This document shows, one piece after another, positions 12,267 through 25,424 of a stretch of 64,000 nt of DNA (position 1 is its first letter; every line of letters begins with the position of its first letter). The DNA is from Serilophus lunatus. Its lineage: Eukaryota; Chordata; Aves; Passeriformes; Eurylaimidae. Below the pieces are notes generated by a model. The model searched no databases. It saw only the letters and a program-made list of their open reading frames with translations, and was not told where the DNA came from. The stretch covers positions 62,001 to 126,000 of the forward strand of contig VXBA01002399.1 of the NCBI GenBank assembly GCA_013399895.1. The letters are read 5' to 3'. The position numbers and the translations under genes are program-made.

Positions 12267-12703
12267 TGGTTCCATCTAGGACAGGGTTAATTTTGCAATA
12301 GCCACGAGTGGGCATGGTCAGGAGGCTGTTCTATGCCATCTCATATCTTTGCTGGAGGTGGGGAGGAGGGAGACTCTTTCTGGTAAGTGTGGCAGAGGGA
12401 GCTGTGGGAGGAGTGTGGTGGAGGGGATGGTTGGGTATTTTTTGTTGTTAGGGGTTCTGCTGTAATCAATAATGTTTCTTTTATTGTACTGTCATTAGTA
12501 TTGTTGCTATTGCTGTTTGATTTTCTATTCTCATTGCTGTTTCTTATCTCAACCTATGATCTTTACTTTTTGTCCCTTAAATTCTCCTCTGCATCCCACA
12601 GCAAGGACAGGGAGGGGAAGGCAGGAATGAGCAAGCAGTGCATGATTTGGAGTGGTTTCAGTGGGAAGACTAAATCAGAGAATACCATTCCTAAACCACG
12701 ACA
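12267..12703 (+). mobile_element. ERVL-type LTR nested in CR1
   Basis: About 437 bp with features of avian ERVL LTRs: 'acagggttaattttgc' near the 5' end, a T-rich centre, 'cttatctcaacctatga' and 'cttttgtcccttaaattctcctctgcatccca' in substance near the R/U5 part, and the 3' end ctaaaccacgaca. Both the start (about TGG at 12267) and the missing target duplication are uncertain. The polyadenylation signal seen in relatives has decayed. No internal viral genes accompany it, so it is a solo LTR. It is internally diverged from the LTR at 50.2 kb and belongs to a different subfamily. Confidence 0.7.
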
Positions 12704-12760
12704 ATGTTTTGATGATTTTTAATATCCTCAGTGAGAGAGATTCCACAATCTCTTTAGGCA
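12704..12760 (-). mobile_element. CR1 3' tail, second part
   Basis: Resumes the CR1 minus-strand homology after the LTR: a 'gtttt..aatatcctcagtgagagagattccacaatctc' block matches the 'gttttgaatatctccagag..gagactccacaacctc' block of CR1 tails. Its position is directly collinear with 12191-12266. Confidence 0.7.
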
Positions 12761-15700
12761 ATATCTCTTTGATATCATCATCCAATTGAAAGCAGTCAAA
12801 CCCCCTGTTTTTTAAGCTCACTTGACAGAATGGTGTTGTAATGGATGCTTCAAGAAAAGTGTGTAGCATTACCCATATTCTGCAGAAATTATGAAATATC
12901 AAGTGATTAAGCTTCTCTGAGAGAACTGAGGAGCTTCCAGTTCAGTCCTTCTTCTGCTGGAGATTTTTTGAGTCCTTACATATATCACATAATCTTCACT
13001 GTGTAGGGCAATTTGAAAATTGTTGATAGCACTGTTCTACCTCTCTATGCCATGGAAAGAGAATTACATACACTATGATACTCTGCCAATGCAGATATCT
13101 ACAAGAGGCCCTTGTCCTTTCCTCCCCATTGCCCCTCTGCTATACAATTCTCTATCTACTGGTTACAAACTAAGCACCTTCAATTTTTCAATTTGTGTTT
13201 TAAGTACATTTCCTTCAAAACTCGGTGCAATTTACAGCATTAAGTCAAGATCAGACTTTGGCTTCAGAGCTATCAAGAGACAGAGCAACTGAGAGAGGGC
13301 CCGGATGCCTCTATACCTAGAAAGAAAGATGACAAGCCAAGCAGGCATGTGTGGTTCCTGGGACAGTATGGGAAGGAGAAACTCAGTCCTGAATACAAAC
13401 CTGCTAGTATGTGCTAAGTCAGAGCTCACACCAATTTGGAGTTAAATAATGTTCTTTTAAATCGTTTCTGCACCTCCACCAAGCCAACTAATTTTAGGAT
13501 GGCAGTAGCATTCTCACTGGAGGTCATCGGAGCTATCAGTTATGCAAAACCTGAAACAGGTACCATGTTATCTGACAAGAACCAGAGTTTTCACTTTAGC
13601 TCCTCTGTTTCATAGGCATCCAAATATATGCCTCTTTAAGCAATCTGGATACAGGGGTTTGCTATTGAATGTCATCTTTTTTGCCACATCTGGGAGGTTG
13701 ATTTGCAACATGCTTGTTCTCCTGATAATAGAAAATGAGAAAGATGTTAAAAAGTTTCCTCCCCTGCAAACTAGAAGAGAGCAGTTTCCAGCAATGCTGC
13801 TTCTTCCCCAGGGAGAAAAAGCCCATCCTGTAATGATTGTAGAAGGTCTTATTTAAATGGTTTTAAAAACAATGGGAAGGAGAAAAAGGGAGTGAAAAAG
13901 GGACATTTAAGTGTTCCAAAACTTTGAACAGATTTGTTCTTCTCATGCTGATGCACACTGTGCAGCATTAGATCACATGCTGCTAATATCATGTTGATTT
14001 ATGGTCTGCATAAATGGAAATAAATGGTATTTTCTGTTACCCAGAGAAGAATAGATGGTCCTGGAATGAACACAACACCACATTCACACAACAGGCTCTG
14101 TTCATGTCACAAGCAAGGGGAGTGCAACTTCGTAAGGGCCCTTTCTGCCATTCCCACCAAAAATCTTTGATACCCACTGATTTTAATGAGTAGGAGTGGA
14201 CATTTAGGACAGCATTTTCAAAAGTGCCTGAATGATTTAGAAACCAAAGCTGTGGTATAACAAAGCAGGGAAAATGTTGGGTGAATTTCTCTCTTGAATG
14301 AGAAACTGGAGACTCCCCAGGTCTTTCCACAAAGTTCACCAACCACACAAGTTGGTCAGGATCCTCGGCGTCATTTCCTCCACTTCATCCCTTCCCTGCA
14401 AGCAACCTCAGGGTTTTTTTCTTGTCACTTTCCTCCTGGTCTGAGTGACTTAAGTTCCCTCTTAAGAAAGACAAGATCCTCTCTTCAAACAGTGTGGGAG
14501 ATGGACAAAGACATGGGGGAGCTAAACCTCTGAGCTAGAGAAACCCCATGCCACCTTCAAAAATGTGACTTTGGATGCTAAATTGCTCCAAAATCCCTTC
14601 AAAACTTATCCGTAGTACCTGGCACTAAAACTCCAGTGCAGTCTGTGATTATGGGCAAAAGCAATGAGTTACTTTGGTTTAATGACTCATTATTTAAGCT
14701 AATGGGTTTTACTTTACAAGCAGGGAGGGTAAGTTTGTGCAACTAGCCAGTTACCATTGCTCAGCTGATGAGAAATACCCTGGTAAGATGTGGCAACCTT
14801 GTTGCTTTTGAACATCTGCCCACACACTCCTCCATTATAATGGGGCCTAATAGAGCTCCAAATAGCTCTGGTTCCAAAACAATCTCAAACAAAACTTCTC
14901 CTTTAATAGACTTTCAACACTGCCAAAACATTCACATTTCAGGCTAAAAGACTGAGTATTTAACCTCGGGACACAGATGATTTTCTGTTATTGTTGCTGT
15001 TGGCAGAGAAGAGAAGGTTAAATAAGTTTGAGACAATTTCATTTTAGATTCTGAATAAATGTAGTCATGTCCATAGAGTTTTCTGTTTCTCTAGTCAGAT
15101 GATTAAAACTTTACCATTAATGTATCTTAAATTCCATGTTGCAATTAAAGGAACTGCTGGTAAAGCCACATACTATTAAGGTTGCCTAATGCTCCACATA
15201 TTAAGATTTCACTTCCTTATGGATATGTTTACACTACAACTAAATTCCTATCTTTATTTTTGCTTCCTGACATGCTTACACCTTAATTGTACTGTCTTTA
15301 TGGTTATTCTATGTTTATGTTATGAATATGTAATTAATTTCCAAATATATTAGTAGAATATTGAAAGGATTGAGACCTACCATTCATCCTTGAAAAGGTG
15401 TTATTCTATACCCTGTTCACACACTGATAGCAATCAAGATAACTGACTTAACTGAGCACAAAAAATATCAGTGTGCTGTCAGTGCACCACGCTGCTCATT
15501 TTACTTGGCTGATCTATCTCAGCAGGGATAACTAAGACAAATTTAAGGAGACAAAACTCATATAGCCATTGCCCTTCATACCTAGCATCTTATGAGGGTC
15601 AGCACTTGACACTGCATAGGAAGTTGAAAACTGACAACAACATAACTGAATGGCTGGGCTTGTGGTGTAGTGGGCAAAATGTCCTCATACCCTTATGCTC

Positions 15701-18700
15701 CTTATCCTTTGGAGCTGACAGAGGCAGGAGAAGGAATTCATAGAAAACATTTTGTTTGCTTTCATGTTCTGTGGTCTCCAAGACACACAGAGATGTAAGC
15801 ACAGAAAAACTACTGTGTTGTTCATCATTCCATGCAACAAAGCCAGAATCCTAATACAAATCCTTTCAAAAGAGGGATTTCTGGAATTCCCCTACAATGG
15901 ACCCTCACTAACTTAGGCCATCACTAAAAGGGCTGGATTCCTTGATCTTTGGTGACTTCAGCTATTAGGGCTGAAAAGTTTGAGAGGACAAATTTATGCA
16001 GTCATTCTCTTCAGTTGCCGCAGCTAAATTTGACAAGGATCATGAATTACAGCCCATAGTGACACAAAAAAATATCATACAGTCACCAAAGAAGGAAGAC
16101 TTGTGCCTTTTTTCTGACAGAAAATGCAATATCACACTACTTAGGACTACAATATATGCTGGATAAACACTGCATGCTGACAGATATTCTCTACTTTTAG
16201 AACTAAGTAAAATAGGTAAAATTACCAAAGCAGACATAGCTGAAGCAAAGAAAACCTGAATAACTTCTTTTCTGCAGATTTGTTTCATCAAGGTCAGCCA
16301 CTAATACATATATGTGTTTATATACACACATGTATCTGTGTATTTATATTATAATATCAATACATTAGCAAAACTGTCAAAAATTAAACTATTCCACCTT
16401 CACAAAGAGGGATAGTTCAACTAACCACTTACGAAGGAAAAAACTGTTCTGCTTTCAACCAAAAATAATTTTTGATCTTTAAACAGAATTTGCAACAGTA
16501 CTAAGTTCTACCTATTTCAGGGCAATTACAGTGCAAGAACTAGCTCAAAAATAGATTTTCTCCAAATAGCAACCCTATTTTTTTATGCTCATTGAAATTC
16601 TTCAGACTGGTATCCTCCAAACACAACTTTCCCTTTCTTAATAATAGTGTAGTTTTATTCAGGTAAAGCTAAAATCAGAAAGGTAGAATTGAAGGCAGAG
16701 TAACCACAACTCTTTGGAAGACAGCCCTGAGTACAATCCATGGCAGATAAATTGTGCACATTCTAAACAATTCCCCAACACATTAATATCATTCCAATAG
16801 ACACATTACCATTGCAATCTAAAGTGGTTCTTAAACCTCTTCTATGTTTTTGCACATGGGCAGTTCATCCAAGGAGATTTTATTTCTGTTACAGAGAAAA
16901 GGAGGAATATGGCACCAGTTTGTTACACAGGGATTGACTGAGATGTCAGCAGGCAGATACAGTTTCTAGCAGCACACCTAGCAGTGGACTGGGGCAAGCT
17001 CACCTCACCCTTGAGGTGAGAAGAAAAGTTCAGGACAGTTCTCATTCAAATAGGCATTACATACATCTACTTTTGAGTAGCTGAAGCCCTGCCAACAGAG
17101 AGGAGTTATATATGTTATTTCCTCCTCCCCTACACTTTTTGAGAAGAAGACATTGATCACTTGGCTGGGGAATGTCAAGTTTTTCAAGCAGGTGGATTGC
17201 TCTCCTATTCTCTTCTGAGGAAAAGCTTTCCTTCAGCCCTGATGCAGGTTTGGTCTGCTGAGGAGCAGGGACTGTCCTCCAGACATCGAAGAACTTCCTT
17301 TAAGTACCTAAACATGGTTGCTCCTTCAAGTTGGGTGGCACAGTACAATATGACAGCACTTCTTTTTAAGCCACAACACTCTACATAATACAGATCCCCA
17401 GAGAGATCTGAATGCTGCATTTTATTGCACTTTAAAAACATTGTGCTAATAAATTCCAGTCCCATATAAACTACATGGACAGAAGTGCTCTGCCCATGCA
17501 ATCTGTCTGTCCAGTAGAAAATATGTGATGTTCTGAAAAAGTTCACAGTTTAAGGTTCCTCGCTGGAGTGGTACAGATGAAAGGAAGAGTTCTATTGATC
17601 TTTCTTCCCTTAGAAAATAAGGGAATCACAACATATGCCAGATACAATAAGTCATGGACTTAAGGCTCCAGTCTTCTTTCATAGTTTACCTACCTGTTTT
17701 ATTACAAAAAAATCCCTTGTAGATTCTTTCTATTCTTTCCTCAAAATAGCAATGGCCCCAAAATTCTTCAGAGTTTGCTTTTTTAAGTTACCATGAAATC
17801 TTCTCTTTGTCTTCAGGAAATTTCTTCCATTCCATATTATAACCAATTCATATAATTAGATCAAATCTAAACTGGAAAATTCAATTGTCTGTTCTCTTAC
17901 ATTTTGCAGTTAAACAGCTTTACTGAAAGCTAAACTCCTACCTCACAGGAAAATAAGTCATGTGAACAGTTACCAGTTCTTAAGTAAAATAAGAAATGGA
18001 AGACGCAGATGAGGGTATGGTGTTGGTCTTCATATTTTCAGCTTTGTGTCCCAGATCGTTGTGATTCAGAAAAATATGGCTACCCACCTTGTCAGTGAGG
18101 CATGCCATGCCCTTCCTTCCTTAACCTTTTGGGATGATATTTTGCTATCTTCTCATAGCAGGTAGCTCACTTGACATATTTCACTTTATCTCCTTCTTAG
18201 GCTCTGTTTAGTAAGATCACAATCTGTTTGTCTCTTTTTCCTTTCTTGCATACATCCAAATCTCCTTTCTGATCTTCAACAGGCCCTTGCAAACAACATG
18301 GACCCTTCAGCTGATGGTGCCCAGTGAAGTGCTCCACCTGGCTGGTAGGGATATGGATTTTGTCAAAAAGATGCTGATTTTTTGTCTGATTCAGCTCTAG
18401 CCCAGTGGTGTTTTCTGTGCCCTTGATCCTCAAGATCCTCAAGAATAATATTTCTCATTCAGAAAATTCAGAACATATATAGTGGGGTTCATCTCCAGCA
18501 ATGGGAGATATTTAATGTTAGGCGTCTAAAACTAAGTTAGGCATATTGATTTTCTGTATAGTCAAAGGAGAAAAAGGCTAGCTCTTCTCAACTTCTTCAG
18601 TTACACATGTAGGGAAGAGGTTCACCACCATCTGTAAATAAGTAGTTGTGTATAAAAGGACCCCACAATGAAGTGCTAAACCTCAGACAACTCATTTTGG

Positions 18701-21689
18701 ACATCTACAGTCAGGACAGAGTAGTTACATCAGTCATGTATGGCAGAAATAAGAGCCCCCAGAGCTCTGTTTCAAGATCGCCATCACTGTTCATGAGTAC
18801 CCTGACACAGTTTTGGTTTGTACCAGCTATCACTACACTATCTGATGCCAGCACATTGTTAGGAGGTATCATAGGTCAACCCCAACAAGTAACCAGAATA
18901 AGGCCAGGCTTTTTAGGACAATGAAGAAAGATGATTTAGGGTTATGAATGCATGCATGACACAAAAAATTGTGAGCATGGTCTGTCTAATTTGCTAATGA
19001 AAGCATAGCATGCTGTGACTGTGGGACAGGGATGTGCTCTTGGAGAAGAAACTCACATTTTAAAGCAAGACCTTTCTTTTCCTAAATGCCTATGCTGAGA
19101 GGGAGCGATTCAGTCACACATTCTCTTACTTCTCTGGTGAGACACTGATATCAAGGACTTTTTCTAGATAAGGAAGCCATCTGCAGTATATCAGACAGGA
19201 TGTGCTTTGATCAAAATCCCAAGCTGATTTACACATTTCTTATTCTTTCCTGACTTAGCCATGAGGCAGCTAAAACAGGATTGCACACAGGATTTTCCAA
19301 AACTTTATTTCTCATTTCCAGTGAAAGGACTGAAGAGACTACAGAAAATGTGGAAAATATTTGAAAATAAGTCCTTTTCAAGAGGACATGCTGATCACTC
19401 CTCAAACTCGAGGCACCAAACTTGTTGCTCCCCACTCACAAATCTTTATCAATACATGGTGACAATTCATGACTAGACTATGAAAAAATCCGATCCTTAT
19501 TGCAGGGATGGGATGAACAACTGAGACACATATTTCTTTTCTTTCTATCTTTTTTTAATTGATTTTCATCTCTTTGATAATTCATGGATTGTTTGATGAG
19601 AAAAGCAGAAGGCATATATTTACATTTATAATCCCAATTATAATCATTCATCTCATTAAAATTGTCAATTTTACTTTTTTTTTTCCTCTGGCATTTTATT
19701 TCAGCATAAAGTGTTAAAATGTTAGCACTTCTCATTACTGACTGATTATTTTGCTCAGGATTTTTAGATTTTTTTTTCTCTCTCCCTGTGCCTAAAATCC
19801 AATTTACAACCTGCTAAAGGCTTCATAAGATTTTTATGGATTATTTCCTGAAATCATATTAATCTAGCTCCTGTTACTTTGCACTAATTTCACCTGCCAT
19901 TGTATGAAGTAACTAAATTCAATTGCTTGGAAATGATCCCCCAGAGACTTCTTCATGAAGTGAGAAAAAGAAAAAAATTACCCTACCTTGATGAGGTTAT
20001 AAATATGGTGGGAACAACAGCCCTATAAATTCACAGCATGTGGACCCTTATAAAATTATGATAATCAGAGACCTTCAACCTTTCAAATAAGATAGTGATT
20101 AGGACGTGGATTAGATTGCATTTGTCTTTGTCTCAGCTACCCTAAGAAGTCAGCCTCATGGCTTCCAGAAATGATACACTATTTATTGCTGTTTTAACAA
20201 GCTAGGGAAGATGTCCAGTAGCTTATCAGGTGCACTCTGGTTCATTAGAACATCAATTCAACCAGTATTAACTATGCTGGGCATCAGCTATCAATTAGAT
20301 GTGTCCCTCATTTTAGGGATAGTCTGCAGATAACTCTGCAAGCTGTCTGAGGAAAACCGTATTTAAAAAACAATGAAGCATTCCAGTCTTTCTGACATAT
20401 AATGCTGTGTTTACATGATAAAAAATCCATCTCCTATAAGCCTTGTAACTGGGTAGCTTAAGAGCAGCAGATATGCTTGAGATAGAGCAATTTAATGTAA
20501 TTGCTCAGAGTTGTAAGAAAAGTTATCTGACTTTCAAGTGGACTGTGTCTGATCCACGCATGGCTTCCCAGGCACAGAGGTGCTTTCATGCAGTTGGTAG
20601 GATAGTGCTCCTTAGAAATGGGTATTCATTCATGCTGAGCGCAGTCAGCAGACAAAGTGCAGATTAGGGGCTTTGATTTCCTGAACTCTGGACCGAGCTG
20701 CAGCAAGATGCCATTAGGACTCCGACAGGCTGTTTCCCGGTGCTGCAAATTCCCATGTGCAAATTCTTCCTGGTGTCTATACAGCAGCAAGCAGAGATTG
20801 GGGCTCTTGGCTGCCACCCTCACTAGCCCATGGTGGACTGTGCTTTGGTCCCTGAGGAGCAGCAGTGTGACCACAGACCAGAGAAGCTTTGAGTTTTTGC
20901 TTCCCCAAATCAGTACTAAATCTGAGTCAACACCACTGTGGACCCTGGACTTATTCCAGCCAGCAAGTACTTTTTCTTAAAATCCTTTTGATTTTTGTTT
21001 CTCGGAACAGATATTCATTCTGCTGATATACCTTGACTAACACATGATATCCACACTGAAATTCTTTTATCTAGGCTACCTTAATGAGATCCTTAATCAG
21101 ATTCTGTCCTTCCTCTGCCTCAGACTTTCCACTTAGAAATGCTCTTTCCTAAGTAGTGTAGGATCAGTGTCATACAGGGGAAGATTTTCAAAGAAGTCAT
21201 CATACAGCACTTCCCATCTAGAGATCTATATAGCAGAGCAATAGGCAGAATATAATGTCTATTTTTGGTTTAAGCCAGTACGGTGATTTTTAATCTATAA
21301 AATGCTGGCCTTAAAGTAACATCTTCCTATATTAAAACATGTGCCTTTACAGATGGTAAATTGCTTCTTGAAATATATTTGTACCTCTACATTTGGACAG
21401 TTTTGCTACTGGGGTTCTGACCACAAATTGTCCGACACTGGAAAGTCATTCAGAGATCAATTCCCCAAAGGGGTTGTCATTTGTACATCCTTAGTCTTAC
21501 CTTTTATGGCTAAGAGATCATAGCACTTAAATATGACATGGAAAACATATTTTACCTTTCAGCCCCAGAGGAATCAAACTCAAATCTCCCACATTTTCAG
21601 GAAACTGGTCTTAACTCAAGGTTGTGGGATAAATTTGAATAAACAAGAGAAGGGCTCTGTGAAACTTTCGTGCTGAAGCTGCTCCTTTT
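12761..21689. other. Long non-coding stretch without recognised repeats
   Basis: About 8.9 kb with no supported gene. Notable local features are a (TA/TG)-rich patch at about 16300-16350 and AT-rich blocks with TAAT-type motifs near 14640-14960 and 19800-20350, which could be conserved regulatory DNA but cannot be judged from one sequence. Open frames of 60-113 codons on both strands show no known domain. The absence of young repeats makes this the quietest part of the window. Confidence 0.4.
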
Positions 21690-21925
21690 CATATAGTGTA
21701 CTCAACTGTTCCTTGAGACAGAGAAAAAGGACAGGATGCAAAGAGGAACCACTTCAAGATGGTGGACTGAATGTCCCCCACCCTACGAATAGTCCATAGG
21801 CTGGTAGTTATAGCTCTCTCCAAGGAAGTATGAGATGAGAGTTTACAGCCCCTCAGGCAGAGGAAGGAACTGAACTTGGGTCACCCACATCCTGAATGAG
21901 TGTACTAACCACTGAGCTGAGTAAT
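21690..21925 (-). mobile_element. Old tRNA-derived SINE
   Basis: Read on the minus strand, an A-box-like element (agctcagtggttag, plus strand 21905-21918) is followed at normal spacing by a B-box-like element (agttcagttcc, plus strand 21866-21876), the two internal RNA polymerase III promoter boxes of a tRNA. Sequence between and after the boxes (catc..gatgtgggtgacccaag; gggtgggggacattcag; gaagtggttcctc) resembles tRNA-derived SINEs known from turtles, crocodilians and other amniotes. The copy is degraded and has no true tRNA cloverleaf continuity after the B box, so it is not a tRNA gene. Left edge is approximate. Confidence 0.6.
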
Positions 21926-23599
21926 AAATAATAATGAAAAGGAGGGCTGTAACAGCAGCTCTTTTCTAAAAGAGAAAAAGATCTCTGCTCAGTTTTTCAA
22001 AGTATACCTATTCTTAGGCTCCTAACTCCAGAAATCTAAAGACTGTGTAGGAGTTTGAACACTTCTAGCCCAAAACCAGGACTCTGCTCAGCTAGCTTCA
22101 GCCTTTTTTGCCAGCTACAAAATGGCTGTAGCCATTTGGGATTCCACTCCGAAGCCCCAACTCTCTTTTATTTTATATAACTGGTTTGGGTCTTTAACTG
22201 GGAGCTATGTGTTCACTTAATAAGCAGGTGCAGGGGATCTTGGTGTAGCAGCAGTGAATACAGCAGTGCTCACAACCTTTTGTGATTGCTTTCATCTCCT
22301 AGTCTGGAGTATATTTAGGTGCTCAACTCTCAGTGACACCTTTCTCTGAACTGGTCCTACCAGGATTTCCCTGCTTCACAGCAGGTGTCTCACTAGCCAA
22401 TGTGAGATGCTCAGATATTCACAAAAAAAGGGAATGTCTATCCTCCTAAAACGTTGGAGAACTGTGTGTGCATTGTATGCTGTGTTTCCAAAGGCCATTA
22501 AGTACTTCCTTATTTATATTTTTATATTTTAATATAGTCCTCGTTGTTCGCCATAAACATTCCCCCTTTCCAGAGGCTAGGTTATTTTAGAAAGATATAG
22601 AAAAGGCAAATTGTCTTACTTCTGAGATTTCCAGCAATCAATTTATCACACATTCATAAATCAAGATATTAACCATGACGAATATTTAAGAAATTCAAAG
22701 TACAATTACATGCCACTGCATATTTCCAAACACCCTAGTTTTTGAATATTCAAAAAGTACTTCATGTTCTTCTATTTCTTGCCAATAGCTGAAATGCTGA
22801 GTCTTTATTAGGAGTGTTTATGTAAAATAAGCACATGACATTATCTCCTCTCTGATCAGAGTCAACATACTACTTTAAAATGTCAGAGATCTATTTCTGC
22901 AGCTTCCAGTAGTTATTGCTGTAAATAAGGGATTGTTGCATTTGCCCATAGCTTAGACAGAATGTTAATGTTTCCTATTAAACATTTTCTTCTTTCTTTC
23001 CTAGACCATTTTGTACTACCACACCCAGCTGTGAACATCTGGCTCCAAGCAGTGACACCAGCTGATGAGAAATGGCATTCCTGCAGCTTTTCTTTCTGAA
23101 GACTCATCCAGAGGTGGCTGGTATCCAGCAGACAGCGCTCTGCACTGCTGAATGTGTCTGGAGACCCATTGGACAAAGCCTCCTAGAGGACTTACTCACA
23201 CCAAACTGTGTAAGATAAAGATTTGGGAGTCTGATCCTCAGAACTGTGGTTCTATAAGTCAGCAAGGTCCTTTGGCCAGTCACCTCAAACACTGTGTCAC
23301 CCAGATGATGTATGGACTGAAGCATTTGGACATCTAGTCTGAAGCACAAGACAAATAATGATTACTAACTCAGACTGGTCTCCTGGCACAAACTGTGACT
23401 ATGCCAGTGGCAGCTCTGTGTTTGAAATCAGCATGGATGACAGCAGTCCAACTCTGACACAGCTTTATGTAATCTAGCATGGCACAGAGCCTCCACTTCT
23501 CCACCCAGTAACACTGGGGCAGCTTCTGGAGAGTAAAACTCACCCTTCAGAGCTTGGCAGGTAACACAACTGAAAATCAGAATAACACTAAGTGTTAAA
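21926..23599. other. Non-coding stretch, nothing recognised
   Basis: No supported gene or repeat. A somewhat GC-richer part at 23000-23560 contains several open frames of 60-90 codons without recognisable content. Confidence 0.4.
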
Positions 23600-23684
23600 T
23601 ATTAAAAGATTATAATATTAATTAGAAATCATAATTAATATTTAATACATTTAATTATAAACATAAATTATTAATCTTTTAATA
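23600..23684. repeat. AT-rich nested inverted repeat
   Basis: Outer arms TATTAAAAGATTA (23600-23612) and TAATCTTTTAATA (23672-23684) are perfect 13-base reverse complements. Nested inside, AATATTAATT (23614-23623) and AATTAATATT (23633-23642) form a second perfect 10-base pair with a 9-base loop. The region is almost pure A/T and could extrude as a cruciform. Confidence 0.85.
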
Positions 23685-25424
23685 ATAACTTGCAGTCAAC
23701 ATCCTCTTTCACGGGATGTCAAAACATTTTATAGATAAAACACAATTAAACTTCCCATTATCCATCTATGCAATCCTTCCTGCTGGCTGCTCTTAGGGGT
23801 TTTATGAGAGACAGGTACCTTCCACCATTGTGGTAAGAGAGGAAACTGCAGCATAAGGAAGTAAAGCGCCTTGTTTGCATTCTCTCAGAAAATCAGGGCT
23901 AAGATGTTAAAAGATCCTAAGTGTCTCTATACGCAACCTATTGCTATATGTAGCAAATTACTATAGTGCTTGAGTAAGAATGAACACTTTCCAGAAGGCT
24001 GCCCTCCAAACCCATGCCAAAGCCATTAATGAAACAAGTTTTGAACTCAGCCTGACTCTAGGGTATGGCAAATCTGCACAACTTTTTGCAGTCAGACCTA
24101 TGCCTCAAGCCAGCTGGTTGTAAGCAAGTGGTGGTCCAAAAACTGCAAAGCTTCATCAGTTTGCTGGGTTTTTTCTGCAGAATTTACTGTTAAGTGCTTG
24201 CTTTACAGGCGGGGGATGGCTGACATTCATCTGGCTGAGTGTGAAGAAAGGTGGGCAAAGATGTGTCTGTAAAGACTCGAGCAGCCATATCCCTTCCTCA
24301 ACATCTCCCATCTGTCAATCTCAATACAAGCTTAGCAAGGACACTTCAGAATTCGATATTATGGTGAACAAAACTGGAGCTGAAAATGCTACTTGAATAC
24401 AGACTTTACTTGAGCAAGCAGTTTATGACCAGTTAGTAATCATGCCAGAGAGAGTATAAAAATTGTTACAACACATATGTGGCTAGAGCTTGGATTGAGC
24501 ACTACAACCCTGGAAGACTTTTCTTGTATTGCCCATCTATTTATTGCCATATTGTCAGGGTACTTTAAATAGTTTAAAATTAAATTTTAAGTTTTCAAGT
24601 TGGTTTTTCTTTCTGGATGTCCAATTAAATACCCAATTTAGATGATGAATTACAGGTTCTTCTGGACAGGAACTAGCCCTCAGTAACCAAACCTTATATT
24701 ATTGGTGCTGTAGTAAAGAGAGTAGTCTCAAAACTGAAGATGCTACTCTGCATTTACCTCAATTCTAATTAGACTACACAAGATGTAAAAAAGAAGTCAG
24801 TAAAGTGTATTCCTTTCTTAAGGCAATTCAATCTAGAATATGTTTCTTCACCACATGGTCACCTCTGTGGTGATGCATCCTCTCCATCACCTCCCACAGG
24901 CCACACTATGATGTAAAAAATGCTTGTTAGGCCTTGGCCTTGACAACATTTGGGCTGAGCTGCTCCGAGTTTATCAGAAATACCGTCTGTTCCCAGGAAT
25001 TAATGTTGTCTAACAAGTTCCTCACTTTTTTAATGAATAGCCTTGGAAACTCTTTTTTTTTGCCTGAAGAGCAATCCAGTGGAATAATATTTTTGTTCTC
25101 AGACCTTCAAAGTGCGAGAACAGAAAGTGCAGCCAAGATGAAAGGTTGTTATGACTAAAGCCCACTCTCTTGCGACCCTACAAACAATGTTCAAAGAGAG
25201 ACCTGTTGAGCTCTCCTGGGCCAAAGCCGGCTCTGAGCAGCAATCTTCCTGTGAGCTGGGACTCCTCTCAGGGCCAGCGACTCTCACGTTCACTTTCTTG
25301 GAGGATTGCCAGCTGATGGATCCTGGGCTGGCATCTCCCTCCTTGAGACTCAACCTGTTGCCCATTGAGAAGAATGCAAAATCATTTAATGTGAGTATTT
25401 CACAGAACTAAAGGGAAATTTGTT
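23685..25424. other. Non-coding stretch before RTE element
   Basis: No firm gene. At 25101-25389 there is a GC-richer part with an acceptor-like ttgttctcag (ending 25100), an open plus-strand frame from 25142 and a GTGAGT donor-like hexamer at 25390-25395. The upstream part of the open frame is closed by a TGA at 25139-25141, so a single simple exon does not fit. An exon or old insertion remnant remains possible. Confidence 0.35.

Noticed and set aside
12387..12722. Plus-strand open frame of 111 codons with a very hydrophobic core, suggesting a membrane protein
   Set aside because: It lies within an ERVL-type LTR; the hydrophobic part comes from the T-rich centre of that LTR.
21866..21918. 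Possible functional tRNA gene on the minus strand
   Set aside because: Box A and box B are present but the acceptor stem and anticodon arm cannot be folded convincingly, and the flanking sequence matches a SINE body.
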